NCBI RefSeq assembly: GCF_031882575.1
Contig: NZ_CP134772.1
Location: 6,545,001 to 6,609,000 of the forward strand
Direction: 5' to 3'
Length of the DNA stretch: 64,000 nt
Origin: Pseudomonas sp. VD-NE ins
GTDB taxonomy: Bacteria; Pseudomonadota; Gammaproteobacteria; Pseudomonadales; Pseudomonadaceae
Shown one piece after another: positions 14,970 through 24,286 of this stretch. The notes under the pieces are model-generated. The model was not told where the DNA came from, did no database searches, and saw only the letters and a program-made list of their open reading frames with translations. The first letter of the stretch is position 1. Every line of letters begins with the position of its first letter. Made by a program: the position numbers and the translations under genes.

Positions 14970-15932
14970 ATGCGTAAGTCCTTGATGCGTATGACATTGC
15001 GTCAATTGCAGATCTTCAACGAAGTGTGTGATTTACGCTCGTACAGCCGCGCAGCCGAGGAAATGTCCCTCACACAACCGGCCGTCAGCCTGCAGATTCG
15101 TCAGCTCGAAGAGCTGATCGGCCAGCCATTATTCGATTATGTCGGCAAAAAACTCTACATGACCGAAGCCGCCGAAGCACTTCAGCGCGCCAGTCGAGAC
15201 ATCTTCGGACGCCTGGAAAACCTCGATATGCAGCTGTCGGACATGCAGGGCTCGCTGCAAGGTCAGCTGAAACTGGCGGTGGAATCCAGCGCCAAATACT
15301 TCGTCCCGCACCTGTTCGCCGCGTTCAAGCGCCAGCACCCGGAAGTGAATCTGCAACTGACCGTGGTCAACCGTGGCCAGGTGATTCGCAGGCTGTCCGA
15401 CAACCGCGACGATCTGGTGATCATGTCGATGGTGCCGCAGGACATGGGCCTGGAATTTTTGCCGTTTCTCAACAACCCGATTGTTGCCGTGGCGCGTCCG
15501 GATCACCCGCTGGCACACATGGGCCCGCTGCGCTTGCAGGATCTGGAACCCTACACGCTGCTGATCCGCGAACCCGGCTCGGGTACACGACTGGCCTGCG
15601 AAGAATATTTCAAGGAGAAGCGCGTGCACTTCACCCAGACCCAGGAAGTGGCCTCAGCCGAAGCTCAGCGTGAATGTGTGCAGGCGGGTCTGGGCCTGGC
15701 GCTGTTGACGCGCCACGCCCTGAACCTGGAGCTTGCGACCGGTGGGCTCGTCGAGTTGCCGGTCGAGGAATTGCCGCTTTTCCGAAGCTGGTGCCTGGTG
15801 CAAGCCAAGGCCAAACGGCTGTCACCAGTGGCGCACGCCTTCCTGGCGTTTATCCGCAGCGAGCGCGTGCAGATCAGCGCGCTGGTTGAGCGTTTCGACG
15901 GGAAGCTGCGGGCGCTGCCTGCCAGTGAGTGA
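14970..15932 (+). CDS. pycR: LysR-type regulator of pyruvate carboxylase
   Basis: A 320-residue LTTR. The N-terminal HTH is LRQLQIFNEVCDLRSYSRAAEEMSLTQPAVSLQIRQLEE, followed by a substrate-binding fold (QGSLQGQLKLAVESSAKYFVPHLFAAF). Divergent from pycA exactly as the characterised pycR gene of P. aeruginosa. The N-terminal MRKSLMRM is kept as in that protein from memory; the alternative start is the ATG at 14991. The last 59 bp overlap a small gene on the other strand. Confidence 0.85.
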   Translation: MRKSLMRMTLRQLQIFNEVCDLRSYSRAAEEMSLTQPAVSLQIRQLEELIGQPLFDYVGKKLYMTEAAEALQRASRDIFGRLENLDMQLSDMQGSLQGQLKLAVESSAKYFVPHLFAAFKRQHPEVNLQLTVVNRGQVIRRLSDNRDDLVIMSMVPQDMGLEFLPFLNNPIVAVARPDHPLAHMGPLRLQDLEPYTLLIREPGSGTRLACEEYFKEKRVHFTQTQEVASAEAQRECVQAGLGLALLTRHALNLELATGGLVELPVEELPLFRSWCLVQAKAKRLSPVAHAFLAFIRSERVQISALVERFDGKLRALPASE

Positions 15933-16077
15933 TGTCGGGAAAGTCGCCGATTTCGGCTTGAAGCTGACGAAGTTCGAAACGATCTTCGATAGCGCGGCGA
16001 AACTCCATGCGGCGCTGGTCTTCCTGCTGACGACGGGTTTTCGCGGCGCTGTTGCGTTCTTCGTAGGGCTGAGCCAT
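15874..16077 (-). CDS. Small charged protein of unknown function
   Basis: A 67-residue frame with a good ribosome-binding site (GGGAGA, 6 nt before the ATG). The product is rich in Arg, Glu and Gln and mostly helical (EERNSAAKTRRQQEDQRRM, then EFRRAIEDRFELRQLQAEIG) with no signal peptide or membrane segment. Its 3' end overlaps pycR antisense by 59 bp, and the final 15 residues look less constrained. I do not recognise a named family. The RBS and the position in an otherwise empty gap make it a plausible real gene. Confidence 0.55.
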   Translation of the reverse strand: MAQPYEERNSAAKTRRQQEDQRRMEFRRAIEDRFELRQLQAEIGDFPDITHWQAAPAASRRNAQPAR

Positions 16078-16158
16078 TTCGAGTCTCCCAAGGCGATGAC
16101 GGGAGTTTCACGATAGGCGGGAGGGATGACGGTTTGATGAAAGTAACCGTCGTAAAGC

Positions 16159-16238
16159 AAAAGATCGCAGCCTTCGGCAGCTCCTACAGGGATCGCATTC
16201 CACATGTAGGAGCTGCCGAAGGCTGCGATCTTTTGATC
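16159..16238. repeat. REP doublet (REPIN)
   Basis: Opposed REP arms at 16159-16190 and 16206-16238 between the small unknown gene and the RpiR regulator. The spacer is only 15 bp. Confidence 0.88.
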
Positions 16239-17105
16239 TTAATCATCCAGCGCTTTGGCGGCTTTTGGCGACAAGCGCAGGCTGCGCAGACTGCGCTTCA
16301 CGCTCTTGAGGTGATTGACCAGGCTCGGCCCGCGCGCCATGGCCACGCCCATCGCCAACACGTCGATCACCACCAGGTGAGCGATACGCGAAGTCAGCGG
16401 CGTATAAATTTCCGTGTCTTCATGTACATCGATCGCCAGATTGACGGTCGACAACTCAGCCAGCGGCGTCTGGCTCGGGCACAGGGTAATCAGCGAAGCG
16501 CCACTCTCACGCACCAGATTGGCAGTGATCAGCAGATCCTTGGAACGCCCGGACTGAGAAATGCAGATCGCCACATCAGTCGGCTTCAACGTCACCGCCG
16601 ACATCGCCTGCATGTGCGGATCGGAATACGCCGCTGCAGTCAGCAGCAAACGGAAGAACTTGTGCTGGGCATCCGCCGCCACTGCACCTGAAGCGCCGAA
16701 GCCGTAGAACTCGACGCGCTGCGCCTGCGACATCAGCGTCACCGCGCGCTGCAACTCAACCGGATCGAGCTTCTCGCGAACCTCCATCAAGGTGTGCAAC
16801 GTGGTGTCGAAAATCTTCAGGCTGTAATCGGCAACCGAGTCGTCTTCGTGGATCGCGAACTGGCCGAAGCTGGCACCGGCGGCCAGACTTTGCGCCAGTT
16901 TGAGCTTGAGATCCTGAAAACCGGAACAACCGATGGCGCGACAGAAGCGCACGATGGTCGGCTCGCTGATGCCGACGCTGTGGGCCAGGTCGGCCATGGA
17001 ACTGTGCATCACCGCCGCAGGGTCAAGCAGCACGTGGTCGGCGACCTTGAGCTCCGACTTGCGTAACAGGTGACGTGACTGGGCGATGTGTTGCAGCAGA
17101 TTCAA
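16239..17105 (-). CDS. MurR/RpiR-family regulator, HexR-like
   Basis: A 288-residue regulator: N-terminal HTH_6 domain (ELKVADHVLLDPAAVMHSSMADLAHSVGISEPTIVRFCRAIGCSGFQDLKLKLAQSL) and a C-terminal SIS sugar-phosphate domain (VEFYGFGASG, ICISQSGRSKDLL). HexR of Pseudomonas is the closest named relative and controls glucose catabolism through KDPG. This copy lies beside pycR and uvrD rather than zwf, so it may be the paralogue found at that position in P. aeruginosa. A HexR-type palindrome lies 40 bp upstream, suggesting autoregulation. Confidence 0.85.
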   Translation of the reverse strand: MNLLQHIAQSRHLLRKSELKVADHVLLDPAAVMHSSMADLAHSVGISEPTIVRFCRAIGCSGFQDLKLKLAQSLAAGASFGQFAIHEDDSVADYSLKIFDTTLHTLMEVREKLDPVELQRAVTLMSQAQRVEFYGFGASGAVAADAQHKFFRLLLTAAAYSDPHMQAMSAVTLKPTDVAICISQSGRSKDLLITANLVRESGASLITLCPSQTPLAELSTVNLAIDVHEDTEIYTPLTSRIAHLVVIDVLAMGVAMARGPSLVNHLKSVKRSLRSLRLSPKAAKALDD

Positions 17106-17144
17106 GGGGCTGGACTCTTCTTATGGGCAAGGATGTAGCACGCT

Positions 17145-17159
17145 TGTAGTTATACTACA
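17145..17159. promoter_or_regulatory. HexR-type palindrome TGTAGT-TAT-ACTACA
   Basis: A perfect 15-bp palindrome (6-bp arms, 3-bp centre) upstream of the HexR-like gene. It fits the TTGT-N7/8-ACAA pattern and the TGTARTTAWAYTACA form known for HexR operators. Likely an autoregulatory site; it may also serve the GGDEF/EAL gene whose 3' end lies beyond it only indirectly. Confidence 0.65.
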
Positions 17160-17232
17160 TGAATTGGCTTTTTGCCTGCTCAATGCGTAACTCCATGTCC
17201 CTGTATCAGGCACGATGCCGTGCATGTAGCCC

Positions 17233-20103
17233 TTAAAACGGTTTGTCCTGTTCGCGCAAAAGCCCGGCCAGACTGGCAGCCTCCACAGGCCGGCTGATCA
17301 GATAACCCTGCACTTCATCGCAACGCTCGGCGCGTAAAAATTCCAGCTGCTCCTGGCGCTCGACACCTTCGGCGACCACTTTCAGTGACAGCCCATGGGC
17401 CATGGCAATGATCGCGCGAGTGATCGCCGCATCCTCGCTCCCTTCGCCCAACCCGCGAATGAATGCCTGATCGATCTTCACGTAGTCGACCGGAATGCGC
17501 TTGAGGTAACTCAACGACGAATAGCCGGTGCCAAAATCATCGATCGCCAGTTTCACCCCCAGATCACGCAATTGCTGGAAGGTCGCGATGATGTGTTCGA
17601 CGCTGTCGAGCAACTGGCTTTCGGTCAGTTCCAGCTCGAGGTAGTGCGGCGCCAGACCGGTTTCCTCCAGCACCTGGCGCACCAGACTGACCAGCTTGCC
17701 CTGGCGCAATTGATGTACCGACAGGTTTACCGAAACACGGATCGGCTCCAGCCCCTGACGTTGCCATTCGCAGGCCTGCCAGCAAGCCTGACGCAGGACG
17801 AATTCGCCAATCGGCCCGATCAGGCCGGTTTCCTCGGCAAGCCCAATGAAATCCCCCGGCGGCACCCGGCCCATGGTCGGGTGATCCCAGCGCACCAGCG
17901 CTTCCGCCGCATTCAGCCGTCCGGTTTGCAGGCACAGCTTCGGCTGATAAAACACCTTCAGCTGCTTTTCCTCGATGGCTTTGCGCAACTGATTTTCCAG
18001 CTGCAAGCGCTCAAGGGTGCTGGCCTGGAGGCTGTCGGTGTAAAACTGGAAATTGTTACCGCCCAAGTGCTTGGCGTGCTGCATGGCCATGTTCGACTGG
18101 CTGACCAGCGCAGAAATCTCTCGGGCATTGTCCGGCAGCATGCTGATGCCCATCGAGGCGCTGACCACCAACTCGTGCCCCTCGACCGTCAGTGGCAGGC
18201 GCAATTTGCTCGACAGGCGCGTGGCGACCCGAGCCAGACTCGACAGGTTGCCATAGGCGTCGAACAGTACGGCGAACTCGTCGCCGGACAATCGGGCGAT
18301 GGTGTCGGCTTCCGGCAAAGCGTTGACCAAGCGGCGCGCCATTTTCTGCAGTAATTGGTCGGCAATCTCATGGCCGAGGCTGTCGTTGAGCAATTTGAAG
18401 CGATCCAGATTGATGTGCAGCAGCGCCAGACTGCGTCGACCCTGACGCGAACGCTGATGCGCTTCGTGCAAGCGCTCGCGGAACAGTGAGCGGTTGGCCA
18501 AACCGGTCAGTTCATCGTAATGAGTCAGATAACGCATGCGCTCTTCGGATTCGCGTCGCGCCGACAGATCGGCGAAGAAGCCGACGATATGGCTGACATT
18601 TCCCCGACCATCACGCACTGCATTCAGTTGCAGCCATTGCGGGTAAAGCTCGCCGTTCTTGCGCGTCTCCACCAGTTCGCCCTGCCAACTGCCGTGCTGC
18701 TCCAGTGCATGACGGATCGCCACGTAATGGCGGCGGGCATCGCGGCTGCATGGCAGCTCGACGACGTTGCGCCCGAGCATGTCCTCGATGTCGTAACCAG
18801 TGACCCGGCTGAACGCTTGATTGATTGCGATCAGCGCGTAGTTCGGATCGAGAATCACGATGCCTTCACTGGCCGCTTCAAACACCGTCGCCGCCAGACG
18901 CTGCTGCTCCTCGAGGCTTTTGCTGGCGCTGATGTCGCGGCGGGTGCCGACCATGCGGATGACTCGCCCGCTGTCGCTGCGTTCTACTGCGCGGCCACGG
19001 TCTTCAATCCAGACCCAATGGCCATCGCTGTGACGCACGCGGTATTCGATCTGGTAGTCCTCGGTGCGCCCCTTCAAGTGCTCGATCAACGCGTATTTCA
19101 GCGTCGGCACATCGTCTGGATGCAGACGTGGCTTGAGGTCGCGCAACAGCGCCGTGACGTATTCCGGAGCGAGGCCGAACAGCTCCTGAATCTGCGTGTG
19201 GTGGACTTCGTCGGTTTGCAGGTTCCAGTCCCACAGCCCCAACTCGCTGGCCTTCAGCGCCAGCGCCAGCCGCGCTTCGCTTTTGCGAAGGGCCTGATTG
19301 GCCGCGTCCAGTTCAAGGCTGCGCTGTGCCACGCGGTCTTCGAGTTCGACCTGGGCTTCACGCAACTTGCCCTCGGCACAGCGACGCTGGTCGATTTCCC
19401 TGGCCAGCTCCTGATTGAGCTGCTCGCTGCGCATTTGCGTCTGTTGCAGGTGTTCGATCAAGTGCTGATTCTGGAAGCGCCGCAGTAAACCGCGATCAAT
19501 CAGCCGATTGACCTGCCACGCCACCACGCTCAGCGAACCAAGCAGGATCAGGCCGAGCCAGCCCCAACCGCGCGCCTGCTCGTCGCCGCCCCAGAACAGA
19601 TAACCGATCGCCGGCAACAGGCAGGGCAAGGTAAACGACAGAAACGCCGGCAGGCTCACTGCGTAGGCGACGCTCGCCGACAGAGTCGCGGCGCCAATCA
19701 GGCCGAACACCCAAGCCTGTTGCATGAAGTTGTCCGCGGGCACCAGGGCAATGCCGGCACCGGCCAGGGTCAGACCGGTCATGGTCGAGCCAAGCAGAAA
19801 CATCCGCCGCCAAATCGGCTGCGCCTGACGATCAGGGATTGCCGAGTCGAACGCTGCGACCTGAATCACCCGCAACGCCACCAGCGACAGCAGCCACACC
19901 AACCAGACGCTGACCACGAAGTAGCGCTGCGGGCTCCAGAGCAAAGCGGCGCAGACCAGACCATTGATCAACATGAACAGCGTGGGCAGCAACGAGCCCT
20001 GATACAGCAGACGCGTGCGCTCGACCGCCATCTCGACGGCATAGTGCTTGCGGATAACCCGGGGTTCCACAGAGGGGCCCGACAGTTCGGAGCTGAGGGT
20101 CAT
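17233..20103 (-). CDS. Membrane PAS-GGDEF-EAL protein (cyclic-di-GMP turnover)
   Basis: A 956-residue inner-membrane signalling protein. Residues about 35-210 hold several transmembrane helices, followed by a coiled coil (SEQLNQELAREIDQRRCAEGKL) and two PAS/PAC modules (WDWNLQTDEVHHTQ; GIVILDPNYALIAINQAFSRVTGY). The diguanylate cyclase domain carries SGDEF in place of GGDEF. The C-terminal phosphodiesterase domain has EALVRW, DDFGTGYSSLSYL and KVVAEGVE intact, so hydrolysis of c-di-GMP is the safer prediction. ATG 20103 is chosen over GTG 20163 because the latter would add 20 residues that look non-conserved, but its RBS is weak. Divergent from uvrD. Confidence 0.9.
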   Translation of the reverse strand: MTLSSELSGPSVEPRVIRKHYAVEMAVERTRLLYQGSLLPTLFMLINGLVCAALLWSPQRYFVVSVWLVWLLSLVALRVIQVAAFDSAIPDRQAQPIWRRMFLLGSTMTGLTLAGAGIALVPADNFMQQAWVFGLIGAATLSASVAYAVSLPAFLSFTLPCLLPAIGYLFWGGDEQARGWGWLGLILLGSLSVVAWQVNRLIDRGLLRRFQNQHLIEHLQQTQMRSEQLNQELAREIDQRRCAEGKLREAQVELEDRVAQRSLELDAANQALRKSEARLALALKASELGLWDWNLQTDEVHHTQIQELFGLAPEYVTALLRDLKPRLHPDDVPTLKYALIEHLKGRTEDYQIEYRVRHSDGHWVWIEDRGRAVERSDSGRVIRMVGTRRDISASKSLEEQQRLAATVFEAASEGIVILDPNYALIAINQAFSRVTGYDIEDMLGRNVVELPCSRDARRHYVAIRHALEQHGSWQGELVETRKNGELYPQWLQLNAVRDGRGNVSHIVGFFADLSARRESEERMRYLTHYDELTGLANRSLFRERLHEAHQRSRQGRRSLALLHINLDRFKLLNDSLGHEIADQLLQKMARRLVNALPEADTIARLSGDEFAVLFDAYGNLSSLARVATRLSSKLRLPLTVEGHELVVSASMGISMLPDNAREISALVSQSNMAMQHAKHLGGNNFQFYTDSLQASTLERLQLENQLRKAIEEKQLKVFYQPKLCLQTGRLNAAEALVRWDHPTMGRVPPGDFIGLAEETGLIGPIGEFVLRQACWQACEWQRQGLEPIRVSVNLSVHQLRQGKLVSLVRQVLEETGLAPHYLELELTESQLLDSVEHIIATFQQLRDLGVKLAIDDFGTGYSSLSYLKRIPVDYVKIDQAFIRGLGEGSEDAAITRAIIAMAHGLSLKVVAEGVERQEQLEFLRAERCDEVQGYLISRPVEAASLAGLLREQDKPF

Positions 20104-20360
20104 GGGCAACGTTCTTGTTCTTATAAGGAGGGCTTGCGCCCGAAACGTGGACGGAGCATACACAAGCCGATCCCGTTGCCAAACTGCTCCAGATCATAAT
20201 TTCAGCGAAACTTTTCCGTCCTTTGCCACCGGCCAAACCCTTGGAGCGCGGCGGGCCGATGCCTGTAGGCAATGACCGACCGGTCGTCATTCACAGCACT
20301 TTCATCGGCTAATGCAAAGCTCGGTTTGCCCGGGCCTGCGGCGCACCCTAGAATGCCCCG

Positions 20361-22544
20361 ATGCGCGATGATCTCTCCCTTCTGCTGAACTCCCTCAACG
20401 ATGCCCAACGCCAGGCCGTAGCAGCCCCCGTTGGCCGTCAGTTGGTCCTGGCCGGTGCTGGCTCCGGTAAAACCCGAGTGCTGGTGCACCGTATCGCCTG
20501 GTTGATCCAGGTCGAAAACACCTCGCCCCACTCCATCCTGTCGGTGACCTTCACCAACAAAGCCGCTGCGGAGATGCGTCATCGCATCGAGCAGTTGCTG
20601 GGTATCAACCCGGCCGGCATGTGGGTCGGCACCTTCCACGGCCTGGCGCACCGCTTGCTGCGGGCGCACTGGCAGGAAGCCGGACTGAGCCAGACTTTCC
20701 AGATTCTCGACAGCGACGACCAGCAACGGCTGGTCAAGCGGGTGATCCGCGAGCTGGGCCTCGACGAGCAACGCTGGCCGGCCCGTCAGGCACAGTGGTT
20801 CATCAACGGCCAGAAAGACGAAGGCCTGCGTCCGCAACATATTCAAGCCAGCGGCGATCTGTATCTGGCGACCATGCGCGGCATCTACGAAGCATACGAG
20901 GCGGCGTGCCAGCGTGCCGGCGTCATCGATTTCTCCGAATTGCTCTTGCGTGCCCTCGACTTGTGGCGCGATCACCCGGGCCTGTTGGCGCATTACCAGA
21001 AGCGCTTCCGCCATATTCTGGTGGACGAGTTCCAGGATACCAACGCCGTGCAGTACGCTTGGTTGCGCCTGCTCGGCAAGGGTGGCGATAGCCTGATGGT
21101 GGTCGGCGACGACGACCAGTCGATTTACGGCTGGCGCGGCGCGAAAATCGAAAACATTCATCAGTACTCGTCCGACTTCGCCGATTCGGTGACCATTCGT
21201 CTGGAGCAGAATTACCGCTCCACCGCCGGCATCCTCAAGGCGGCCAACGCCCTGATTGCCAACAATACCGGGCGCCTCGGCAAAGAACTGTGGACCGATG
21301 GCGGCGATGGCGAAGCGATCAATCTGTACGCCGCGTTCAACGAACACGACGAAGCACGCTACGTTGTCGAAACCATCGAAAGTGCGCTGAAAACCGGCTT
21401 GGCTCGCAGCGATATCGCGATTCTGTACCGCTCCAACGCCCAATCGCGCGTTCTGGAAGAAGCCTTGCTGCGCGAGCGCATTCCGTATCGCATCTACGGC
21501 GGCCAGCGCTTCTTCGAGCGTGCGGAAATCAAGAACGCCATGGCGTATCTGCGTTTGCTCGAAGGTCGCGGCAACGATGCGGCGCTGGAACGGGTGATCA
21601 ACGTGCCGGCCCGTGGCATCGGCGAAAAAACAGTCGAAGCGATCCGCGATCACGCGCGCCACAGCGATGTGTCGATGTGGGAAGCGATGCGCCAACTGGT
21701 CGCCAACAAAGGCCTGACCGGTCGCGCTGCCGGTGCGCTGGGTGCGTTTATCGAGCTGATCGAGAATCTCGCCGCCAAGTGCATGGAAATGCCGCTGCAC
21801 TTGATGACGCAAACCGTCATCGAGCAGTCCGGACTGATCGCTTATCACGAAGCGGAAAAAGGCGAGAAAGGCCAGGCCCGGGTAGAAAACCTTGAGGAAC
21901 TGGTCAGCGCCGCGCGCAACTTCGAGAACACCGAAGAAGACGAAGAGCTGACGCCACTGGCGGCATTCCTCGGCCATGCTTCGCTGGAAGCCGGGGACAC
22001 TCAGGCTGACGAGCACGAAGACAGCATTCAGTTGATGACCCTGCACAGCGCCAAAGGTCTGGAATTCCCTTACGTGTTCCTGGTGGGCATGGAAGAAGGC
22101 CTGTTCCCGCACAAGATGAGTCTGGAAGAGCCGGGTCGTCTTGAAGAAGAACGGCGTCTGGCCTATGTCGGCATCACCCGGGCGATGCAGAATCTGGTGA
22201 TGACCTATGCTGAAACCCGACGCCTGTACGGCAGCGAGACCTACAACAAGGTCTCGCGCTTCGTACGCGAAGTGCCGAAGGGTCTGATTCAGGAAGTGCG
22301 CTTGTCGAACAGCGTCAGCCGACCGTTCGGCGGCAATCAGTCGATGAGCGGCAGCAACCTGTTCAGCGGCAGCGAAATTCCGGAAACGGGTTTCAGCCTC
22401 GGTCAGGCGGTACGCCATTCGATCTTTGGTGACGGCGTGATCCTCAACTTCGAAGGTGCCGGTGCGCAGGCGCGGGTGCAGGTGAACTTCAGCGAAGGCA
22501 GCAAGTGGCTGATGCTCGGTTACGCCAAGCTGGAAGCTATCTAA
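20361..22544 (+). CDS. uvrD: ATP-dependent DNA helicase II
   Basis: A 727-residue superfamily 1A helicase. Visible motifs: Q motif LNDAQRQAV, Walker A AGAGSGKTR (about 31-39), motif Ia SVTFTNKAAAEMRHRI, motif II VDEFQD, motif III GDDDQSIYGWRGA, motif IV QNYRS, motif V TLHSAKGLEFPYVFLVGMEEGLFPH, motif VI EERRLAYVGITRAMQNL. The length and the C-terminal VNFSEGSKWLMLGYAKLE tail match UvrD rather than Rep. Acts in nucleotide excision and mismatch repair. Followed by a REP pair. Confidence 0.96.
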   Translation: MRDDLSLLLNSLNDAQRQAVAAPVGRQLVLAGAGSGKTRVLVHRIAWLIQVENTSPHSILSVTFTNKAAAEMRHRIEQLLGINPAGMWVGTFHGLAHRLLRAHWQEAGLSQTFQILDSDDQQRLVKRVIRELGLDEQRWPARQAQWFINGQKDEGLRPQHIQASGDLYLATMRGIYEAYEAACQRAGVIDFSELLLRALDLWRDHPGLLAHYQKRFRHILVDEFQDTNAVQYAWLRLLGKGGDSLMVVGDDDQSIYGWRGAKIENIHQYSSDFADSVTIRLEQNYRSTAGILKAANALIANNTGRLGKELWTDGGDGEAINLYAAFNEHDEARYVVETIESALKTGLARSDIAILYRSNAQSRVLEEALLRERIPYRIYGGQRFFERAEIKNAMAYLRLLEGRGNDAALERVINVPARGIGEKTVEAIRDHARHSDVSMWEAMRQLVANKGLTGRAAGALGAFIELIENLAAKCMEMPLHLMTQTVIEQSGLIAYHEAEKGEKGQARVENLEELVSAARNFENTEEDEELTPLAAFLGHASLEAGDTQADEHEDSIQLMTLHSAKGLEFPYVFLVGMEEGLFPHKMSLEEPGRLEEERRLAYVGITRAMQNLVMTYAETRRLYGSETYNKVSRFVREVPKGLIQEVRLSNSVSRPFGGNQSMSGSNLFSGSEIPETGFSLGQAVRHSIFGDGVILNFEGAGAQARVQVNFSEGSKWLMLGYAKLEAI

Positions 22545-22549
22545 AAGCG

Positions 22550-22626
22550 AAAAGATCGCAGCCTTCGGCAGCGCCTACAGGGGATTGTGTATCTGTAGGA
22601 GCTGCCGCAGGCTGCGATCTTTTGAT
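22550..22626. repeat. REP doublet (REPIN) after uvrD
   Basis: Opposed REP arms at 22550-22580 and 22593-22626, spacer 12 bp, directly after the uvrD stop. Confidence 0.88.
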
Positions 22627-22655
22627 CTAAACCCACCCGGAACAGGGCAGTGCAA

Positions 22656-23096
22656 ATGGGCTCAGGTTTCTTTTCTTCCTGGACATTCTGGGCCCTGCTC
22701 TCGGCCACTTTCGCCGCATTGACGGCGATCTTCGCCAAAGTCGGTATCGAAAACGTCAATTCCGACTTCGCCACCCTACTGCGCACCATCGTGGTACTCG
22801 TCAGCCTGGCCTTGATTTTGTACGCGACGGGCCAATATCAGTCTTTGGGATCGATCTCTGCCAAGAGCTATCTGTTCCTGCTGTTGTCCGGACTGGGTAC
22901 CGGTGCGTCGTGGCTGTGCTACTTCCGTGCACTGAAAGTCGGTCCGGCTTCACTGGTTGCGCCAGTGGACAAACTCAGCGTGGTACTGGTGGCGGTGCTT
23001 GGCGTGATCCTGCTGGGCGAGAAACTCGACCTGCGCCAATGGGGCGGCATCGGCTTGATTACAGCCGGTGTGGTAATGCTGGCGTTTCGTCGCTAA
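22656..23096 (+). CDS. EamA/DMT-family small transporter
   Basis: A 146-residue membrane protein with about five hydrophobic helices and a single EamA repeat. The block FRALKVGPASLVAPVDKLSVVLVAVLGVILLGEKLDLRQWGGIGLITAGVVML is typical of the C-terminal half of drug/metabolite transporters. Half-length members usually act as dimers. Substrate unknown. ATG 22656 is preferred to GTG 22650; neither has a strong RBS. Confidence 0.88.
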   Translation: MGSGFFSSWTFWALLSATFAALTAIFAKVGIENVNSDFATLLRTIVVLVSLALILYATGQYQSLGSISAKSYLFLLLSGLGTGASWLCYFRALKVGPASLVAPVDKLSVVLVAVLGVILLGEKLDLRQWGGIGLITAGVVMLAFRR

Positions 23097-23272
23097 GGCG
23101 ATTTCACACTGAACCTGTCTCGATTTCCTACAGCCAAAAGTACATGGCCTTATTGCCCCGACCGAGCTGAACGTAACCTGTCAGGCAAAAGCCCGAAACA
23201 CTCTCTCGCTAGCCAGTAACACTTCAGCTGTGCAACATGGCGCGCGTGTCTCCACAAACGGGAATTCCTTTT

Positions 23273-24148
23273 ATGAAACGTTTTCTTAGCATCGCCATGG
23301 CGTTGTGCATCGGCCTGACGATGAGCCTCGACGCCAACGCCAAGCGCTTTGGTGGTGGCAAAAGCGCCGGCGCTGCGCCGACGCACCAGACCAGCCAGAT
23401 GGCTCCTTCTTCTCCAGGTGTCGGCGGCGCGGCTGCGACCGCAGGTGCTGCCGGTGCCGCAGGCGCTGCCGCCAAGGCCGGCGGTGCTTCGAAATGGCTC
23501 GGCCCTCTGGCCGGTATCGCCGCCGGTGGCCTGCTGGCGTCCATGTTCATGGGCGGCGGCTTCCAGGGCATGCAGATCTTCGACATCCTGATCATGGCCG
23601 TGATCGCGTTCGTGATCTTCCGCTTCATCGCCGCGCGTCGCCGCAAGCAGCAAGAGCAGTTCGCTCCGGCCGGCGCGCCGATGCAGCGTGAAGTGTTCGA
23701 GCAAAAGCCTGCCGCCATGGGCTCGATCTTCGGTGGTTCGGCTGCACCTGCTGCCGCCCGTCCGGTGATCAACGCACCGGCCTGGTTCAACGAGCAGAAC
23801 TTCCTTGAAGCTGCACGCAGCCACTTCCAGTCGCTGCAGCAGCACTGGGATGCCAACGAAATGGACAAGATCGCCGAGTTCGTGACCCCGCAAATGCTCG
23901 AGTTCCTCAAGCGTGAGCGTGCGGATCTGGGCGACGCGTTCCAGTCGACCTACATCGACAACCTCCAGGTGCAACTGGATGGCGTGGATGATCGTGCCGA
24001 CAAGACCATCGCCACCCTGACCTTCAGCGGTGTGTCGAAGTCCTCGCGCTTCGATCAGGGCGAAGTGTTCAGCGAAAGCTGGAACATGGAACGTCCGCAG
24101 GGCGAGAACCAGCCTTGGCTGGTTGCCGGTATCCGCCAGAACGGCTGA
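23273..24148 (+). CDS. Tim44-like domain protein
   Basis: A 291-residue protein. N-terminal signal or anchor (MKRFLSIAMALCIGLTMSLDANA), then a Gly/Ala-rich low-complexity region, a membrane segment (IFDILIMAVIAFVIFRFIA, about 100-118) with a following RRRK stop-transfer, and a C-terminal Tim44 domain (WFNEQNFLEAARSHFQSLQQHWDANEMDKI, FVTPQMLEFLK). Bacterial Tim44-like proteins are membrane-attached and poorly characterised. ATG 23273 is chosen because the signal sequence begins there. A strong terminator follows. Confidence 0.88.
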   Translation: MKRFLSIAMALCIGLTMSLDANAKRFGGGKSAGAAPTHQTSQMAPSSPGVGGAAATAGAAGAAGAAAKAGGASKWLGPLAGIAAGGLLASMFMGGGFQGMQIFDILIMAVIAFVIFRFIAARRRKQQEQFAPAGAPMQREVFEQKPAAMGSIFGGSAAPAAARPVINAPAWFNEQNFLEAARSHFQSLQQHWDANEMDKIAEFVTPQMLEFLKRERADLGDAFQSTYIDNLQVQLDGVDDRADKTIATLTFSGVSKSSRFDQGEVFSESWNMERPQGENQPWLVAGIRQNG

Positions 24149-24175
24149 TACCTTCCGGGCGTCACCTGCCGTGAT

Positions 24176-24204
24176 AAAAAACCCCAGCCTCGGCTGGGGT
24201 TTTC
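24176..24204 (+). terminator. Intrinsic terminator after the Tim44-like gene
   Basis: ACCCCAGCC-TC-GGCTGGGGT hairpin (24181-24200) flanked by an A-run on the left and TTTTC on the right, 30 bp after the stop codon. Form allows termination in both directions. Confidence 0.9.
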
Positions 24205-24286
24205 TATTTCGCGGTTGCATCTATAGCGAGCTACTGTATAAACCGGCCCATATAAACCGCGCCATTCAAGCAAGAGGATCCCGGAC

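Noticed and set aside
20202-22418. 738-residue frame opposite uvrD
   Set aside because: All UvrD motifs are on the plus strand. The minus frame has no recognisable domain and persists only through codon bias.
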